Origin: Jiulongibacter sp966250325
GTDB lineage: Bacteria > Bacteroidota > Bacteroidia > Cytophagales > Spirosomataceae
Direction: 5' to 3'
DNA: 64,000 nucleotides
Assembly (NCBI GenBank): GCA_966250325.1
Contig: CBINGY010000011.1
Location: forward strand, 24,341-88,340
The notes beneath the pieces were generated by a model, which searched no databases, was not told the DNA's origin, and worked only from the letters and a program-made list of their open reading frames with translations. A program made the translations under genes and the position numbers. Positions 25,199 to 33,328 of the stretch are shown piece after piece. Position 1 is the stretch's first letter. Each line of letters begins with the position of its first letter.

Positions 25199-25501
25199 CT
25201 AAATGAAAACTACTTCCTCGATGAGGTCCTGATTCATTTCCCGGTTAACTAACTTTATCAGTTGCGATTTGGCCAGCAGAAGTTCCTGTCTGAGAGGTGA
25301 GGAAGAAATTTTCAGGAAAAGCGTTCTGTCTCTGATGTAAATCTTTTCTGTGCGGTTTGAAATGGTTTTACCCATTATCTTTTCCCAGGAGCCGATTAGG
25401 CCTGTTTCATTAAATTTAGCCTTGAGGTTGTAAGATTCAAGGAAGCCTTCGAGAGCTTCGCTAAGTGAAATTGTCCGGGTATTTCTGGAGGTATTCTTCA
25501 A
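25199..25501 (-). CDS. DUF721 (DciA-like) protein
   Basis: This protein of about 100 residues is of the DUF721/DciA group: SLSEALEGFLESYNLKAKFN, then GSWEKIMGKTISNRT, IYIRDRTLFLKISSSPLRQ and the closing MNQDLIEEVVFI. Related proteins contact the replicative helicase. The start is uncertain: there is no ATG, and family N-termini favour the TTG at 25501 (MKNTSRN...), while a TTG at 25543 would add 14 hydrophobic residues that do not fit. It lies 73 bases upstream of the KirBac gene on the same strand. Confidence 0.8.
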   Translation of the reverse strand: MKNTSRNTRTISLSEALEGFLESYNLKAKFNETGLIGSWEKIMGKTISNRTEKIYIRDRTLFLKISSSPLRQELLLAKSQLIKLVNREMNQDLIEEVVFI

Positions 25502-25591
25502 AGTTTTCCAAATGCTTCCTAAAGGTAACAAAACCAGATACAAAATATCCTGCCCGAATTTAACAGACAGGATATTTTTATAAGGTGTAGC

Positions 25592-25873
25592 TCAGACTTT
25601 TCTGGCTATTGCTGATTTTTCATAACGTAAACGTGCTCCACCACCTGCAGAGATGGTAACCGTGGTTTCGTCGGTACTCACCACTTTTCCATGAAGGCCG
25701 CCTGCAGTAACCACATCGTCACCTGCTTTTAGCTCATTGACCATTTTCTGCTGCTCTTTTTGCTTTTTTTGCTGGGGTCTTATCATAAAGAAATACATAA
25801 CCGCAAACATCCCCACCATCAGGATAAGGAATGAATAGTTACCTCCGGCACCACCTGCTTGTAATAAAATCAT
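25592..25873 (-). CDS. yajC: Preprotein translocase subunit YajC
   Basis: This 93-residue protein has one N-terminal membrane helix (FLILMVGMFAVMYFFMI) followed by RPQQKKQKEQQKMVNEL and the conserved GDDVVTAGGLHGKV. YajC associates with SecDF and the SecYEG translocon in the inner membrane. Size is normal. It follows the DUF1573 lipoprotein gene by 26 bases, in an arrangement frequent in Bacteroidota. Confidence 0.95.
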   Translation of the reverse strand: MILLQAGGAGGNYSFLILMVGMFAVMYFFMIRPQQKKQKEQQKMVNELKAGDDVVTAGGLHGKVVSTDETTVTISAGGGARLRYEKSAIARKV

Positions 25874-25899
25874 TGAAATCGGTTATTTAGGTTAGAAAT

Positions 25900-26328
25900 T
25901 TATTGTTCGCCTTCTTCCGTCTTACCATTTACGGTAGCAGTAAAGGTAAGCGGAACCATATTGTTTTCTGCATTACTCACTACACTTACGGTTTTACGGT
26001 TAATGCCCGCTTTGCCCTGAGAATTAAAATTGATGACAATTTCGTCTTCCTGCCCCACACCTACGGGTTTCTCGGGTTTAGATGCTACTGTGCATCCGCA
26101 GGACACATTTACTGCCAGAATTTCCACGGGGTCTGTACCCACATTCTTAAAGCGAAAAGTATGGCTCACGGTATCGCCCTCGGTAATCTCGCCAAAATCA
26201 AAGGATTCTTCGGCAAACTCCAGTTTACCTTTCCCGGCGGTCGTTTCTTCATTTGAGTTTTCAGAACTACCTGAAGCACAGGCACCCAGAAATAAACCAA
26301 CTAGAATTAATGCAACAATTTTCTTCAT
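25900..26328 (-). CDS. DUF1573 lipoprotein
   Basis: This 142-residue lipoprotein (lipidated Cys17 in FLGAC) has a single immunoglobulin-like DUF1573 domain: ESFDFGEITEGDTVSHTF, the Cys pair in NVSCGCT and VINFNSQGKAG. DUF1573 proteins of Bacteroidota are periplasmic or surface beta-sandwich proteins without known activity. The linker after the lipid cysteine is Ser/Glu rich. It sits two bases upstream of nothing else on the same strand except YtxH, which ends right before its start, so both are in one transcript with yajC. Confidence 0.85.
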   Translation of the reverse strand: MKKIVALILVGLFLGACASGSSENSNEETTAGKGKLEFAEESFDFGEITEGDTVSHTFRFKNVGTDPVEILAVNVSCGCTVASKPEKPVGVGQEDEIVINFNSQGKAGINRKTVSVVSNAENNMVPLTFTATVNGKTEEGEQ

Positions 26329-26330
26329 TT

Positions 26331-26660
26331 TCAGGCTTTAGATTTGATTTGAGACATGAGTAATTCTACATCTTCAAGAAGCTTCTCTGCCTTTTGACGG
26401 GCTTCTGTTACTACTTTCCGACCTTCAGCTTTCGCTTTGCTGTCCACGTTTTCACCTCCCGCCACTTCCATGGCTACCTCGTCTCCGCGTTCAATGAGGT
26501 CTGCAATAAAGTCTTTAAGCTGTTCCTGATATTTACCTAGTTTTTCGGCGAGTTTGTCGCGGGTAACTTCTCCTTTTTCAGGAGCATATAATACACCTAT
26601 GGCGGCACCTGTTACCAGACCTGCCAGAAAGGAAAAAAAGGATTTTGTGGAGTTACTCAT
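26331..26660 (-). CDS. YtxH-domain protein
   Basis: This 109-residue protein has a short Gly/Ala membrane helix (FLAGLVTGAAIGVLYAPEKG) typical of YtxH, followed by a long charged helical region suited to coiled coil. YtxH proteins are often stress-related and membrane-attached; no biochemical activity is known. It lies between nusB and the DUF1573 gene on the same strand with short gaps (57 and 2 bases). Confidence 0.85.
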   Translation of the reverse strand: MSNSTKSFFSFLAGLVTGAAIGVLYAPEKGEVTRDKLAEKLGKYQEQLKDFIADLIERGDEVAMEVAGGENVDSKAKAEGRKVVTEARQKAEKLLEDVELLMSQIKSKA

Positions 26661-26717
26661 ATTTTCGTTTGTTCTTGGTTTAAAGTTATTTCAATTTGCT
26701 CTTAATGACAATAGTTC

Positions 26718-27857
26718 TTATTTATTGTCCAGCATTCCGCGTCCAGACTTCTGTATTTTGCCGGAAGTTGTAAGCTCTTTGGAGAGTTTGTCAAGAATTC
26801 CGTTAATAAACAGGCTGCTTTTCGGAGTGCTGTAATTCTTCGCAATTTCGATTATTTCATTGATAGTCACCTTTACGGGGATGGAAGGAAACTCCATCAT
26901 TTCTACCAAAGCCATTTTCAAAAGGATTTTATCTGTATCTGCCACCCGTTCATATTCCCAGTTTTTTAGATTGGGTAAGATATATTCCATCAGTTCCTCC
27001 TCTTCGTCGATACTTTTGGTAAACAGCACTTTCAAAAAATCTTTTCGTTCATCCCATTCTTCATCGGGTTCAGATACACTCAGCTGGCCCATATTCTCAT
27101 AATCCTGAAATGTATGAGCCACCATGGCACGAAGCGTTTCTTTGTCTTCAGGCCAGTAAAGGTGATATCGTTCAAAGTAAGAAACACTTTCCTCACTCTT
27201 CAGAAAAATATTCTTGACCAAGTATTTGAGAAGGGCTACTTCCTCTTCCATGGTATGGTTTAACCGGGAGCAGTATTCCACGTACTTCTGGTTTGACTTT
27301 AACACATTTCTGTAGATACTTTTTACCACTTCGGTATCCTGGCTCCACCCTGCATTTCTTTTGAGCCTCTGTAGTTCAAAACCAGAATGCTCACGCAGTT
27401 CTCTGATAAGCTTCATATCGCTTAGCTTGCTTTTACCTTCATGATCACGGTCACGGGAGGCCATGTCTGCCAGTTCCAGATAAAGTGCGAGCATTTTGTA
27501 ATATACCTCAAACACCTTATCGGCATCTTTCAGGACACGTAGTACCATTTGCTGGCGGTCGTTCCGGTTACTGGCTACAAAAGTGCCCGCCGCCTCTTTA
27601 ACTGCTTTTTCTATACCCGCAGGGGCTTCAAAATCTTCCTTTTCTCTGTTAATGGAAAACTGTTCTTCCAGAAGCTGAATTCCCAGCGTAGTCATACCCG
27701 CCAACTTGGTTTTGTCCTGTTTTTCCATTGAATTAAGATCAGGAGCAAAACGATCACGAATCAGGTCCTGAGCAAGCAGAAAGTTGGCTTTTTTGGATTG
27801 TTCGTAGGCATAAAGTGCCTGCATGGCTCTGATTCGGATAAGACGTCTGTTCAGCAT
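26718..27857 (-). CDS. nusB: Transcription antitermination protein NusB, long Bacteroidota form
   Basis: This 379-residue protein has an N-terminal NusB half (MLNRRLIRIRAMQALYAYEQ) and the classical NusB core in the C-terminal third, with YILPNLKNWEYERVADTDK, LLKMALVEMMEF, PVKVTINEIIEIAK and FINGILDKL. NusB with NusE binds boxA RNA and supports rRNA antitermination. Ordinary NusB has about 140 residues; the long form with an extra middle region is usual in Bacteroidota. The start is ATG 27857, because a TTG at 27911 would add an unlikely 18-residue lead. A -7 box lies at 27885-27892. Confidence 0.9.
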   Translation of the reverse strand: MLNRRLIRIRAMQALYAYEQSKKANFLLAQDLIRDRFAPDLNSMEKQDKTKLAGMTTLGIQLLEEQFSINREKEDFEAPAGIEKAVKEAAGTFVASNRNDRQQMVLRVLKDADKVFEVYYKMLALYLELADMASRDRDHEGKSKLSDMKLIRELREHSGFELQRLKRNAGWSQDTEVVKSIYRNVLKSNQKYVEYCSRLNHTMEEEVALLKYLVKNIFLKSEESVSYFERYHLYWPEDKETLRAMVAHTFQDYENMGQLSVSEPDEEWDERKDFLKVLFTKSIDEEEELMEYILPNLKNWEYERVADTDKILLKMALVEMMEFPSIPVKVTINEIIEIAKNYSTPKSSLFINGILDKLSKELTTSGKIQKSGRGMLDNK

Positions 27858-27884
27858 ATTGGTCAAAGAACTACTTGTAGAGTG

Positions 27885-27932
27885 CAAAATTACGGAAATC
27901 CCTTTTTTCAATTACCATAAACCCTAATTTTG
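27885..27932. promoter_or_regulatory. Divergent promoters of nusB and the S41 peptidase gene
   Basis: On the minus strand TAATTTTG (27892-27885) lies 27 bases before the nusB ATG. On the plus strand TAATTTTG (27925-27932) lies 23 bases before the TTG start of the peptidase gene. Both fit the TAnnTTTG -7 box. The -33 elements are only partial, with TTT-rich or TTG matches at 16-19 bases. Confidence 0.5.
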
Positions 27933-27955
27933 ATTCAAATTATACCAAAAATAAC

Positions 27956-29428
27956 TTGAAACCTTTCTGGTCAGGCTGGCTTGTTCTCTGCTTTGCGGTC
28001 GCAAATAGTTCATTTGCTCAGCAACAACTCTCTGCTTCGCAAGCCAGGGAGGATCTCATGGTATTGTACAATTCTTATCGAAAAGTTCATCCGGGTTTGT
28101 ACCGTTATCAGGATACGCTCTCTTTTGACACACGATTTCATGATTTATATGATTCTATAGAAGAACCTCTTAGTTACGAGTCTTTTTTCAGAAAAGCTGC
28201 TTTGCTAAATGAGTCTGTAAAAGATCTGCATACCAGTGTTCAGCCTAGTAAGACCTGGTTAAAAGGGCACAAAAAAGTTTTACCATTCATCCTAAGAGAG
28301 GTGGAAGGCTCTATCTATGTGCAGTACAATGCTTCAGATGACTCCACATTTGTGCGAGGTCTTGAGGTACTGGAAGTTAACGGAAAGAAAGTGAAGGAAT
28401 TAGTGAACGAAATCTCAGATTTGTTAGGAACGGATGGTGGAAATGAATGGACAAAAAGGTACTATGCGGTAAAAGGGTTTCACAACTATTATCCCAGATT
28501 TTATTCCCTGGATGATAGTGTAAGCGTATCGGTCCGTTTTGAAGGGGAAATGACGAGAGTAGTTCATCTGGCATGCGTAGACAGGAAATTACTTACATCA
28601 ACTATCCTTAAAAGATACCCGGATAAAAAACGCCAGAATTTGACCTATTCTTTAGAAGATACCTTACAAAAAGCAGCCCGGCTTGATATCAGTTCATTTG
28701 TTTACAGAGCATCTCCGATTGATATTTTTCAACGAAAATTCAAGAGAACACTTAAGAGGCGTTTCCGCGAAATAAAAGAGGATTCTGTGAAACATCTGGT
28801 ACTTGATTTCAGAGGAAATGGAGGCGGGTATATTCCGAATGTGGGTAGGCTGATGAAGTATGTATCACTGGAACCCTATAAACTTATGGATACGATGGCC
28901 TTTTCAAGAAATGCCTATTTCCGGATTTTCCCAGCCTACCGCATGATTCCGCCGCTGATAGCTCCTTTATTTTTCAATAAACGAGATAGCCATTACCGAT
29001 TCCGAAGTTTTGCAGACCACCCACACAGGAAACCCAGTAAGCTGGCATTCAAGGGCGAATTGTATGCTATGATGGACCCCGGTTCTTATTCTGCCACTGT
29101 TTTTTCTCTGGCTCTTCTAAATACTATGAACCGGGCACTATTGATAGGATCCAGCCCGGGGGGGACTACCTGGGGAAGCCATGCAGGGAGCTGGTACACT
29201 AAAACCCTTCCGAATAGCCGGATAAGAGCCCGGATTCCTCAGTTTAGAATCGTGCATAGTCAGTGGGGCAGGAGAGAGGAAAAATTATTTCTTCAACCGA
29301 ATTACTTAATTCATGAAAGTCTGGACGATTTCGTAAGCGACCGCGATGCGTACGTAGAGGGTTTTAAAGCACTTATTGTAGAAAAGAAACCACTTCGAAA
29401 TCAGAGAGCTTACGATCAAATGAAGTAA
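27956..29428 (+). CDS. S41-family exported peptidase
   Basis: This 490-residue protein has a signal peptide (cleavage near SSFAQ), an N-terminal helical region, a PDZ-like middle (FVRGLEVLEVNGKKVKEL) and a C-terminal S41 fold with VLDFRGNGGG (about 283-291) and the nucleophile segment DPGSYSATV (Ser377 or Ser379). It probably hydrolyses peptides or tails of periplasmic proteins, or is an outer-membrane-facing C-terminal processing-type protease. The start is TTG: no ATG precedes it before an in-frame stop. The 3' end overlaps the convergent nagA gene by 56 bases. Confidence 0.8.
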   Translation: MKPFWSGWLVLCFAVANSSFAQQQLSASQAREDLMVLYNSYRKVHPGLYRYQDTLSFDTRFHDLYDSIEEPLSYESFFRKAALLNESVKDLHTSVQPSKTWLKGHKKVLPFILREVEGSIYVQYNASDDSTFVRGLEVLEVNGKKVKELVNEISDLLGTDGGNEWTKRYYAVKGFHNYYPRFYSLDDSVSVSVRFEGEMTRVVHLACVDRKLLTSTILKRYPDKKRQNLTYSLEDTLQKAARLDISSFVYRASPIDIFQRKFKRTLKRRFREIKEDSVKHLVLDFRGNGGGYIPNVGRLMKYVSLEPYKLMDTMAFSRNAYFRIFPAYRMIPPLIAPLFFNKRDSHYRFRSFADHPHRKPSKLAFKGELYAMMDPGSYSATVFSLALLNTMNRALLIGSSPGGTTWGSHAGSWYTKTLPNSRIRARIPQFRIVHSQWGRREEKLFLQPNYLIHESLDDFVSDRDAYVEGFKALIVEKKPLRNQRAYDQMK

Positions 29429-30476
29429 AAACTGCAGGATATCCAGGTGCTACTCTTCCTAGATGGTCTGCCATTTTTATTGCTTTGGCCGGGCGATCTG
29501 TCACCATACTTATCGCAGTTTTTAAAGGAATTGACAATTCATTTACGGCATTTGAGACACATTCTCCAAGAGATACAGCAGAGCCGGCAAGATTTCCCTC
29601 AGAGTTGACATATTCCCCATTCTTCAAAGTAGCATCAAACTCTTCCCACCGGAACTTCTCTTTTTTTCTGCCGAGAAACAGTGCATCTGAAATTAAAAAA
29701 AGCTTTTCTGGTTTTGATTGCCAGGCCACCTCAGCTGCTCCGAAATGACAATGCTTGCCATCCAGAATGATAGGTGCCCATATCTCTTCATGTGATAGTG
29801 AGGCACCGATGAGTCCCGGGCTTCGGTGCTGAAAGGCACTCATGGCATTGTAGAGATGGGTGACCAGATTGATTCCCAGGCTAAAAGCCCAAATAGCCTG
29901 CTCATAAGTAGCATTTGAATGACCGGCAGAAAGGGTTATACCACTGTCAAGTATGAACTTAATCTGATCTTCAGTAAACTGTTCGGGTGCAATCGTCCAA
30001 ATCTTAATTACCTCCTTGCCAGCATTTACGATGGCTCTAATTTCTTCGAGATCGGGCTTACGAACATATTTGGCCAAATGAGCTCCTCTTTTTAAAGGAT
30101 TTAGAAAGGGGCCTTCAAGGTGTAAACCCACCACACCCGAGTGCGGATTGGATTGCATGTAATTTTTTACAACTTCTATTCCCTGAAGGATATTCTCGGG
30201 AGATGAAGTTATTAAAGTAGGAAGCACAAAGTATGTTCCTGTTTTTACAGAAGCCTCGAAAATATCCTGTATGGCCTCTGCACTATTGCTTTGAGTAAGG
30301 TAAAGCTCCTCGCCCCCGTTAATATGCGTATCAAAAAAAGCCGCTGAGAGGCATTCATACTGAGGAATTCCGGTGCAATCGGAGATAGAACGGATCTTAC
30401 CGTTATCTATGACAATTTTCTTATTCGTTAATTCTTCTCCGTTTGTGAAAAGGCTCCTTGTTGTAATTTCCTGCAT
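29373..30476 (-). CDS. nagA: N-acetylglucosamine-6-phosphate deacetylase
   Basis: This 367-residue amidohydrolase has the NagA sequence run: FFDTHINGG (metal-site strand), GLHLEGPFLNPLKRGAH with metal ligand Glu121, SAGHSNATYEQA, VTHLYNAMS and the catalytic Asp in LISDALFLG. It removes the acetyl group from GlcNAc-6-phosphate, giving GlcN-6-phosphate for glycolysis or cell-wall recycling. It lies 61 bases downstream of the alpha-L-fucosidase gene on the same strand, so a common transcript for use of fucosylated GlcNAc glycans is likely. The 3' end overlaps the S41 peptidase gene. Confidence 0.9.
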   Translation of the reverse strand: MQEITTRSLFTNGEELTNKKIVIDNGKIRSISDCTGIPQYECLSAAFFDTHINGGEELYLTQSNSAEAIQDIFEASVKTGTYFVLPTLITSSPENILQGIEVVKNYMQSNPHSGVVGLHLEGPFLNPLKRGAHLAKYVRKPDLEEIRAIVNAGKEVIKIWTIAPEQFTEDQIKFILDSGITLSAGHSNATYEQAIWAFSLGINLVTHLYNAMSAFQHRSPGLIGASLSHEEIWAPIILDGKHCHFGAAEVAWQSKPEKLFLISDALFLGRKKEKFRWEEFDATLKNGEYVNSEGNLAGSAVSLGECVSNAVNELSIPLKTAISMVTDRPAKAIKMADHLGRVAPGYPAVFTSFDRKLSDFEVVSFLQ

Positions 30477-30537
30477 ACTTTTTAGCTTGATTAAGAGTAT
30501 CCCAATATTTTGATTGAGAAATAAGGATTGGTTTATT

Positions 30538-31854
30538 TCAATAGCTCAGTTCCAGCACCGTATCATAAGGATCAAAGTCAACACCACTCAAATCGAAAAT
30601 GTAATAGTCATTCATTCCGGCAGATTTAAAGGCAACTGGTTTGCCCGAACTATGGAGTTTTGCCGATTTAACTGTTTTGGGAATGGAAAGAGCCAGATCT
30701 TTAGGTTGATCAAATAGATGAAGATAGATTCGTGAATCAGTCAAGGTGACAGCAAGCTTATCGGTAGGCCGAATAAAACCACCACGGGTATTCCGTATCG
30801 ACTGTTCATTACGACCCAGCCATTCTCCCATTTGCTGAAGTCTTTCCGTAAACTCAGGCTGGATGGTTCCGTCAGGCATAGGCCCGATATTCAGAAGGAA
30901 ATTTGCCCCAAACCCTGCCGCTTTCGCCAGATATTGAATCAAAGATTTTGTGCTTTTGTAGTTTAGATCGGTGATGTTATACCCCCAGGCTCCGTTTATA
31001 GTCTCGCAGGTTTCAAGCGGCAAGGCAGAAACAGATGCTCCGCCAAAACCGGTTGTATTATTTCCCGGGAGATCTTTCTCGAACATCTGAAAATCTTCTC
31101 CCGGAAATGGAGTAAGATGGTGATTATTACCAATCAGAGCATGAGGCTGTAAACGGTGAATAAGAGCATAAATCTCATCATAATGCCAATTGACTTTTGA
31201 TGTGGCAGATTTATCATGGTCATTGTTCAGTTGATCCCAGTGCCCGTCAAACCATATTCCGGAAATCTCACCATAGTTGGTCAAAAGTTCAGTAAGTTGG
31301 GCTTTCATAAATTCAATGTATTTTGGCCAGTCACTTTTAGCCGTACGGCCCGTACCTTGGCCTGTTCGTCCTGTTTCGTACTGATAATCTGAGCGGTACC
31401 AATCCAGGAGCGAATAATAGAAGAAAAGTTTTATTCCTTGTTTATGGCATTCGTCGGCTATCTGCTTAACCACATCTTTTCCAAAGGGAGTATGGGTGAT
31501 CTTCCAGTCAGATTGTCCGGTATCCCATAGACTGAATCCATCGTGATGCCGGGTAATGAGGGTGATATATTTCATTCCTGCCGATTTAGCCAGCCCTACC
31601 CACTCCTTTGCATTAAAATTATGAGGATAAAAAGAGTTCTGAAGGCGTGTATAATCATCCACTTTGATGTTTCGGTTATTCATCACCCATTCTCCGCTGC
31701 CAAGTGAGCTGCTCAGTCCCCAGTGTATGAACATTCCAAAGCGGGCATCCTGAAACCATTCTCTGGCGGCGAGGTTCTCTGCTGACGGCTTATAGTTTTC
31801 CTGGGAAAAGGTATGAAAACTGAGGAGCGAAAACAGGAGAATAAACTTTTTCAT
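30538..31854 (-). CDS. Exported alpha-L-fucosidase, GH29
   Basis: This 438-residue GH29 enzyme has a signal peptide (FSLLSFHTFSQ), the catalytic barrel with RFGMFIHWGLSSSLGSGEW, the nucleophile Asp203 in IWFDGHW, and a C-terminal beta-sandwich (about 345-438). It releases L-fucose from glycans in the periplasm or outside. The start is ATG 31854; a GTG at 31872 would put six residues before the signal. It is followed by nagA. A small ORF and a strong terminator hairpin lie immediately upstream on the same strand and could act as an attenuator. Confidence 0.9.
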   Translation of the reverse strand: MKKFILLFSLLSFHTFSQENYKPSAENLAAREWFQDARFGMFIHWGLSSSLGSGEWVMNNRNIKVDDYTRLQNSFYPHNFNAKEWVGLAKSAGMKYITLITRHHDGFSLWDTGQSDWKITHTPFGKDVVKQIADECHKQGIKLFFYYSLLDWYRSDYQYETGRTGQGTGRTAKSDWPKYIEFMKAQLTELLTNYGEISGIWFDGHWDQLNNDHDKSATSKVNWHYDEIYALIHRLQPHALIGNNHHLTPFPGEDFQMFEKDLPGNNTTGFGGASVSALPLETCETINGAWGYNITDLNYKSTKSLIQYLAKAAGFGANFLLNIGPMPDGTIQPEFTERLQQMGEWLGRNEQSIRNTRGGFIRPTDKLAVTLTDSRIYLHLFDQPKDLALSIPKTVKSAKLHSSGKPVAFKSAGMNDYYIFDLSGVDFDPYDTVLELSY

Positions 31855-31885
31855 TCGAGACAATTTAATCACTTAAATATAAAGA

Positions 31886-31913
31886 AAAAGCCTTCGAAAT
31901 ATCGAAGGCTTTT
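31886..31913 (-). terminator. Strong hairpin terminator upstream of the fucosidase start
   Basis: An 8-bp stem (GCCTTCGA / TCGAAGGC) with a 4-base loop, lengthened by A/T pairs, is followed on the minus strand by TTTTTCTTT. It reads as a minus-strand rho-independent terminator although no long gene lies upstream of it there. The fucosidase ATG is 32 bases further on. Confidence 0.7.
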
Positions 31914-31940
31914 GTCTAACCCCTAAAATAAACCACTATT

Positions 31941-32030
31941 TTAAGCTCTATGTTTACAGGAACCAGGAGGTGTCCTGTTTTGCTTCAAAAAGTATATGAA
32001 TAACGCACAACCGGGGCATCCAAATTGCAC
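31941..32030 (-). CDS. Candidate Cys-rich 29-residue small ORF or leader peptide
   Basis: A GTG-initiated frame of 29 codons stops 27 bases before the terminator hairpin. The product has CPGC (residues 5-8) and a third Cys in SCKHRA at the end, with a Phe/Leu/Ile core, and could bind metal through Cys/His. The same bases hold an RNA hairpin: ACAGGA and ACC pair with GGT and TCCTGT near 31956-31974. No family is recognised. It may be a leader peptide for attenuation of the fucosidase-nagA operon, an independent small protein, or a structured small RNA that happens to be open in one frame. Confidence 0.3.
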   Translation of the reverse strand: MQFGCPGCALFIYFLKQNRTPPGSCKHRA

Positions 32031-32175
32031 AGCAGCCCGTATTTTATTTTACGGTGATTTCATTAACAAGCCTTAACAATAACAGAACCAAACCTTCTGA
32101 ATGGCTCTGTCATCTAATGACCAAATAGTTCTGAAAAGGAGTTTTCTTAAAGATTCAACACTAAATTTTACGATT

Positions 32176-32586
32176 ATGAAAAAGTTAATGGTTCTTATCG
32201 CACTGACAGTTTTTGCCACCGTTGCCGCAAATGCTCAATACAGATCAGAAAGTTGGTCAAGAGATCGAACTTATGAACCAGCCACAGCACGAAGTGCCAG
32301 AGGTTCTGAAATGACTTTGAATGCCATGCAGCGTGAGGCCCGTGAGAAGATAGCTCATGGAATTGTAAACGGCAGCATCACCTCTCGCGAAGCCAGGTAC
32401 CTTCTGGAAATGGCAGAGCGTATTGAAATGAAAGAAAATCGGTTTCTGAGAAATGGCAGGCTTACATCAGCCGAACGAAGAGATCTGGAAGGTGATCTTG
32501 CAGAACTTGACAGATCAATAAGAACAAACAAACGTGACAGAGAGCATTCCAATGCCGATCGCTATGTTCACGGAAAAAGATACTAG
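32176..32586 (+). CDS. Exported helical protein of unknown function
   Basis: This 136-residue protein has a clear signal peptide (MKKLMVLIALTVFATVAANAQ). The mature chain is charged and helical (MQREAREKIAHGIVNGSIT, EARYLLEMAERIEMKENR, LTSAERRDLEGDLAELDRS), Arg/Glu rich and without Cys. I recognise no family. The pattern of repeated short helices joined by S/T-containing turns recalls periplasmic metal- or stress-responsive helical proteins, but this is only a resemblance. The start is ATG 32176; an upstream ATG at 32101 would add 25 residues in front of the signal. A terminator follows at 32625. Confidence 0.75.
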   Translation: MKKLMVLIALTVFATVAANAQYRSESWSRDRTYEPATARSARGSEMTLNAMQREAREKIAHGIVNGSITSREARYLLEMAERIEMKENRFLRNGRLTSAERRDLEGDLAELDRSIRTNKRDREHSNADRYVHGKRY

Positions 32587-32624
32587 GGTTAAGTAATGAG
32601 TAATAGTTTTGAGTAAATGGGAAA

Positions 32625-32655
32625 GGGGCAGTTTTTTAAACTGCCTCTTTTTTTT
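32625..32655 (+). terminator. Terminator of the exported helical protein gene, overlapping the HAD gene end
   Basis: GGGGCAGTTT and AAACTGCCTC pair around a TTT loop (32625-32647), followed by eight T. The right arm and the T tract lie inside the convergent HAD gene and encode its C-terminal Lys-Lys-Glu-Ala-Val. Confidence 0.75.
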
Positions 32656-33316
32656 GTTCGAGAAAGGGTAGTAGTTCTATCAATGAATTTACCTTTTGGC
32701 TTGCCTTATTGAATACTTCAAGTTTAAAATCATGCGGAGATGGGACCGCTACCACCTGGGCTCCGGAAGCCGCTGCACCGATTACTCCATTTCCTGAATC
32801 TTCCAGGATGAGGCAGGATTCTATCGGCTGTCCAAGATTTCGGGCTACAGTTAAATAAACTGCAGGATTTGGCTTGTTGAATTTTTCGAGTTCTGCCGAA
32901 TGATAAAAATGAAAACGGTCAATGAGATTTAGTTTTTTGAGTACGGTCTCAATCATACCCATAGGTGACGCAGAAGCCAGACCGATTTTCCATTGGTTAC
33001 GTTCTGCCAGACTAATCACCTCCTCTACGCCGGGCATTGCAAGTGCCTCTGATTCCATATAGTCTTCGGTAAGTCTGATAAGTTGATTTTTGATCTCAGC
33101 GAAGTTGGGCTTAGGCCAGGGCTTTTTACCATACCAATATTGGATGACATCTTCTATGGGCTTACCGGTAGTTTCCAAACACATCTCAAGGGTAAGATGC
33201 AAGCCTTTTTCGGCAAAAATCTTCATCTCGGCTTTTTGCCAACATGGTTCAGAATTGACAAGAAGGCCATCCATATCAAAGATGACCGCCTTTATTTTTT
33301 GAATATCCAGAGGCAT
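32636..33316 (-). CDS. HAD-family sugar phosphatase (HxpB/YniC-like)
   Basis: This 226-residue HAD hydrolase has motif I FDMDGLLVNSEP (Asp14 nucleophile, Asp16), a four-helix C1 cap, motif II in ASASP, Lys in KFNKPNP and motif IV LEDSGNG. It resembles HxpB (YniC) hexitol/2-deoxyglucose-6-phosphatase and beta-phosphoglucomutase-like proteins. The absence of the phosphoglucomutase His/Lys cap pattern favours a phosphatase, though this is not certain. It lies 12 bases downstream of the ABC exporter gene on the same strand. Its last codons form part of the terminator for the opposite-strand gene. Confidence 0.8.
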   Translation of the reverse strand: MPLDIQKIKAVIFDMDGLLVNSEPCWQKAEMKIFAEKGLHLTLEMCLETTGKPIEDVIQYWYGKKPWPKPNFAEIKNQLIRLTEDYMESEALAMPGVEEVISLAERNQWKIGLASASPMGMIETVLKKLNLIDRFHFYHSAELEKFNKPNPAVYLTVARNLGQPIESCLILEDSGNGVIGAAASGAQVVAVPSPHDFKLEVFNKASQKVNSLIELLPFLEQKKEAV

Positions 33317-33328
33317 GAGGGTAATTGT

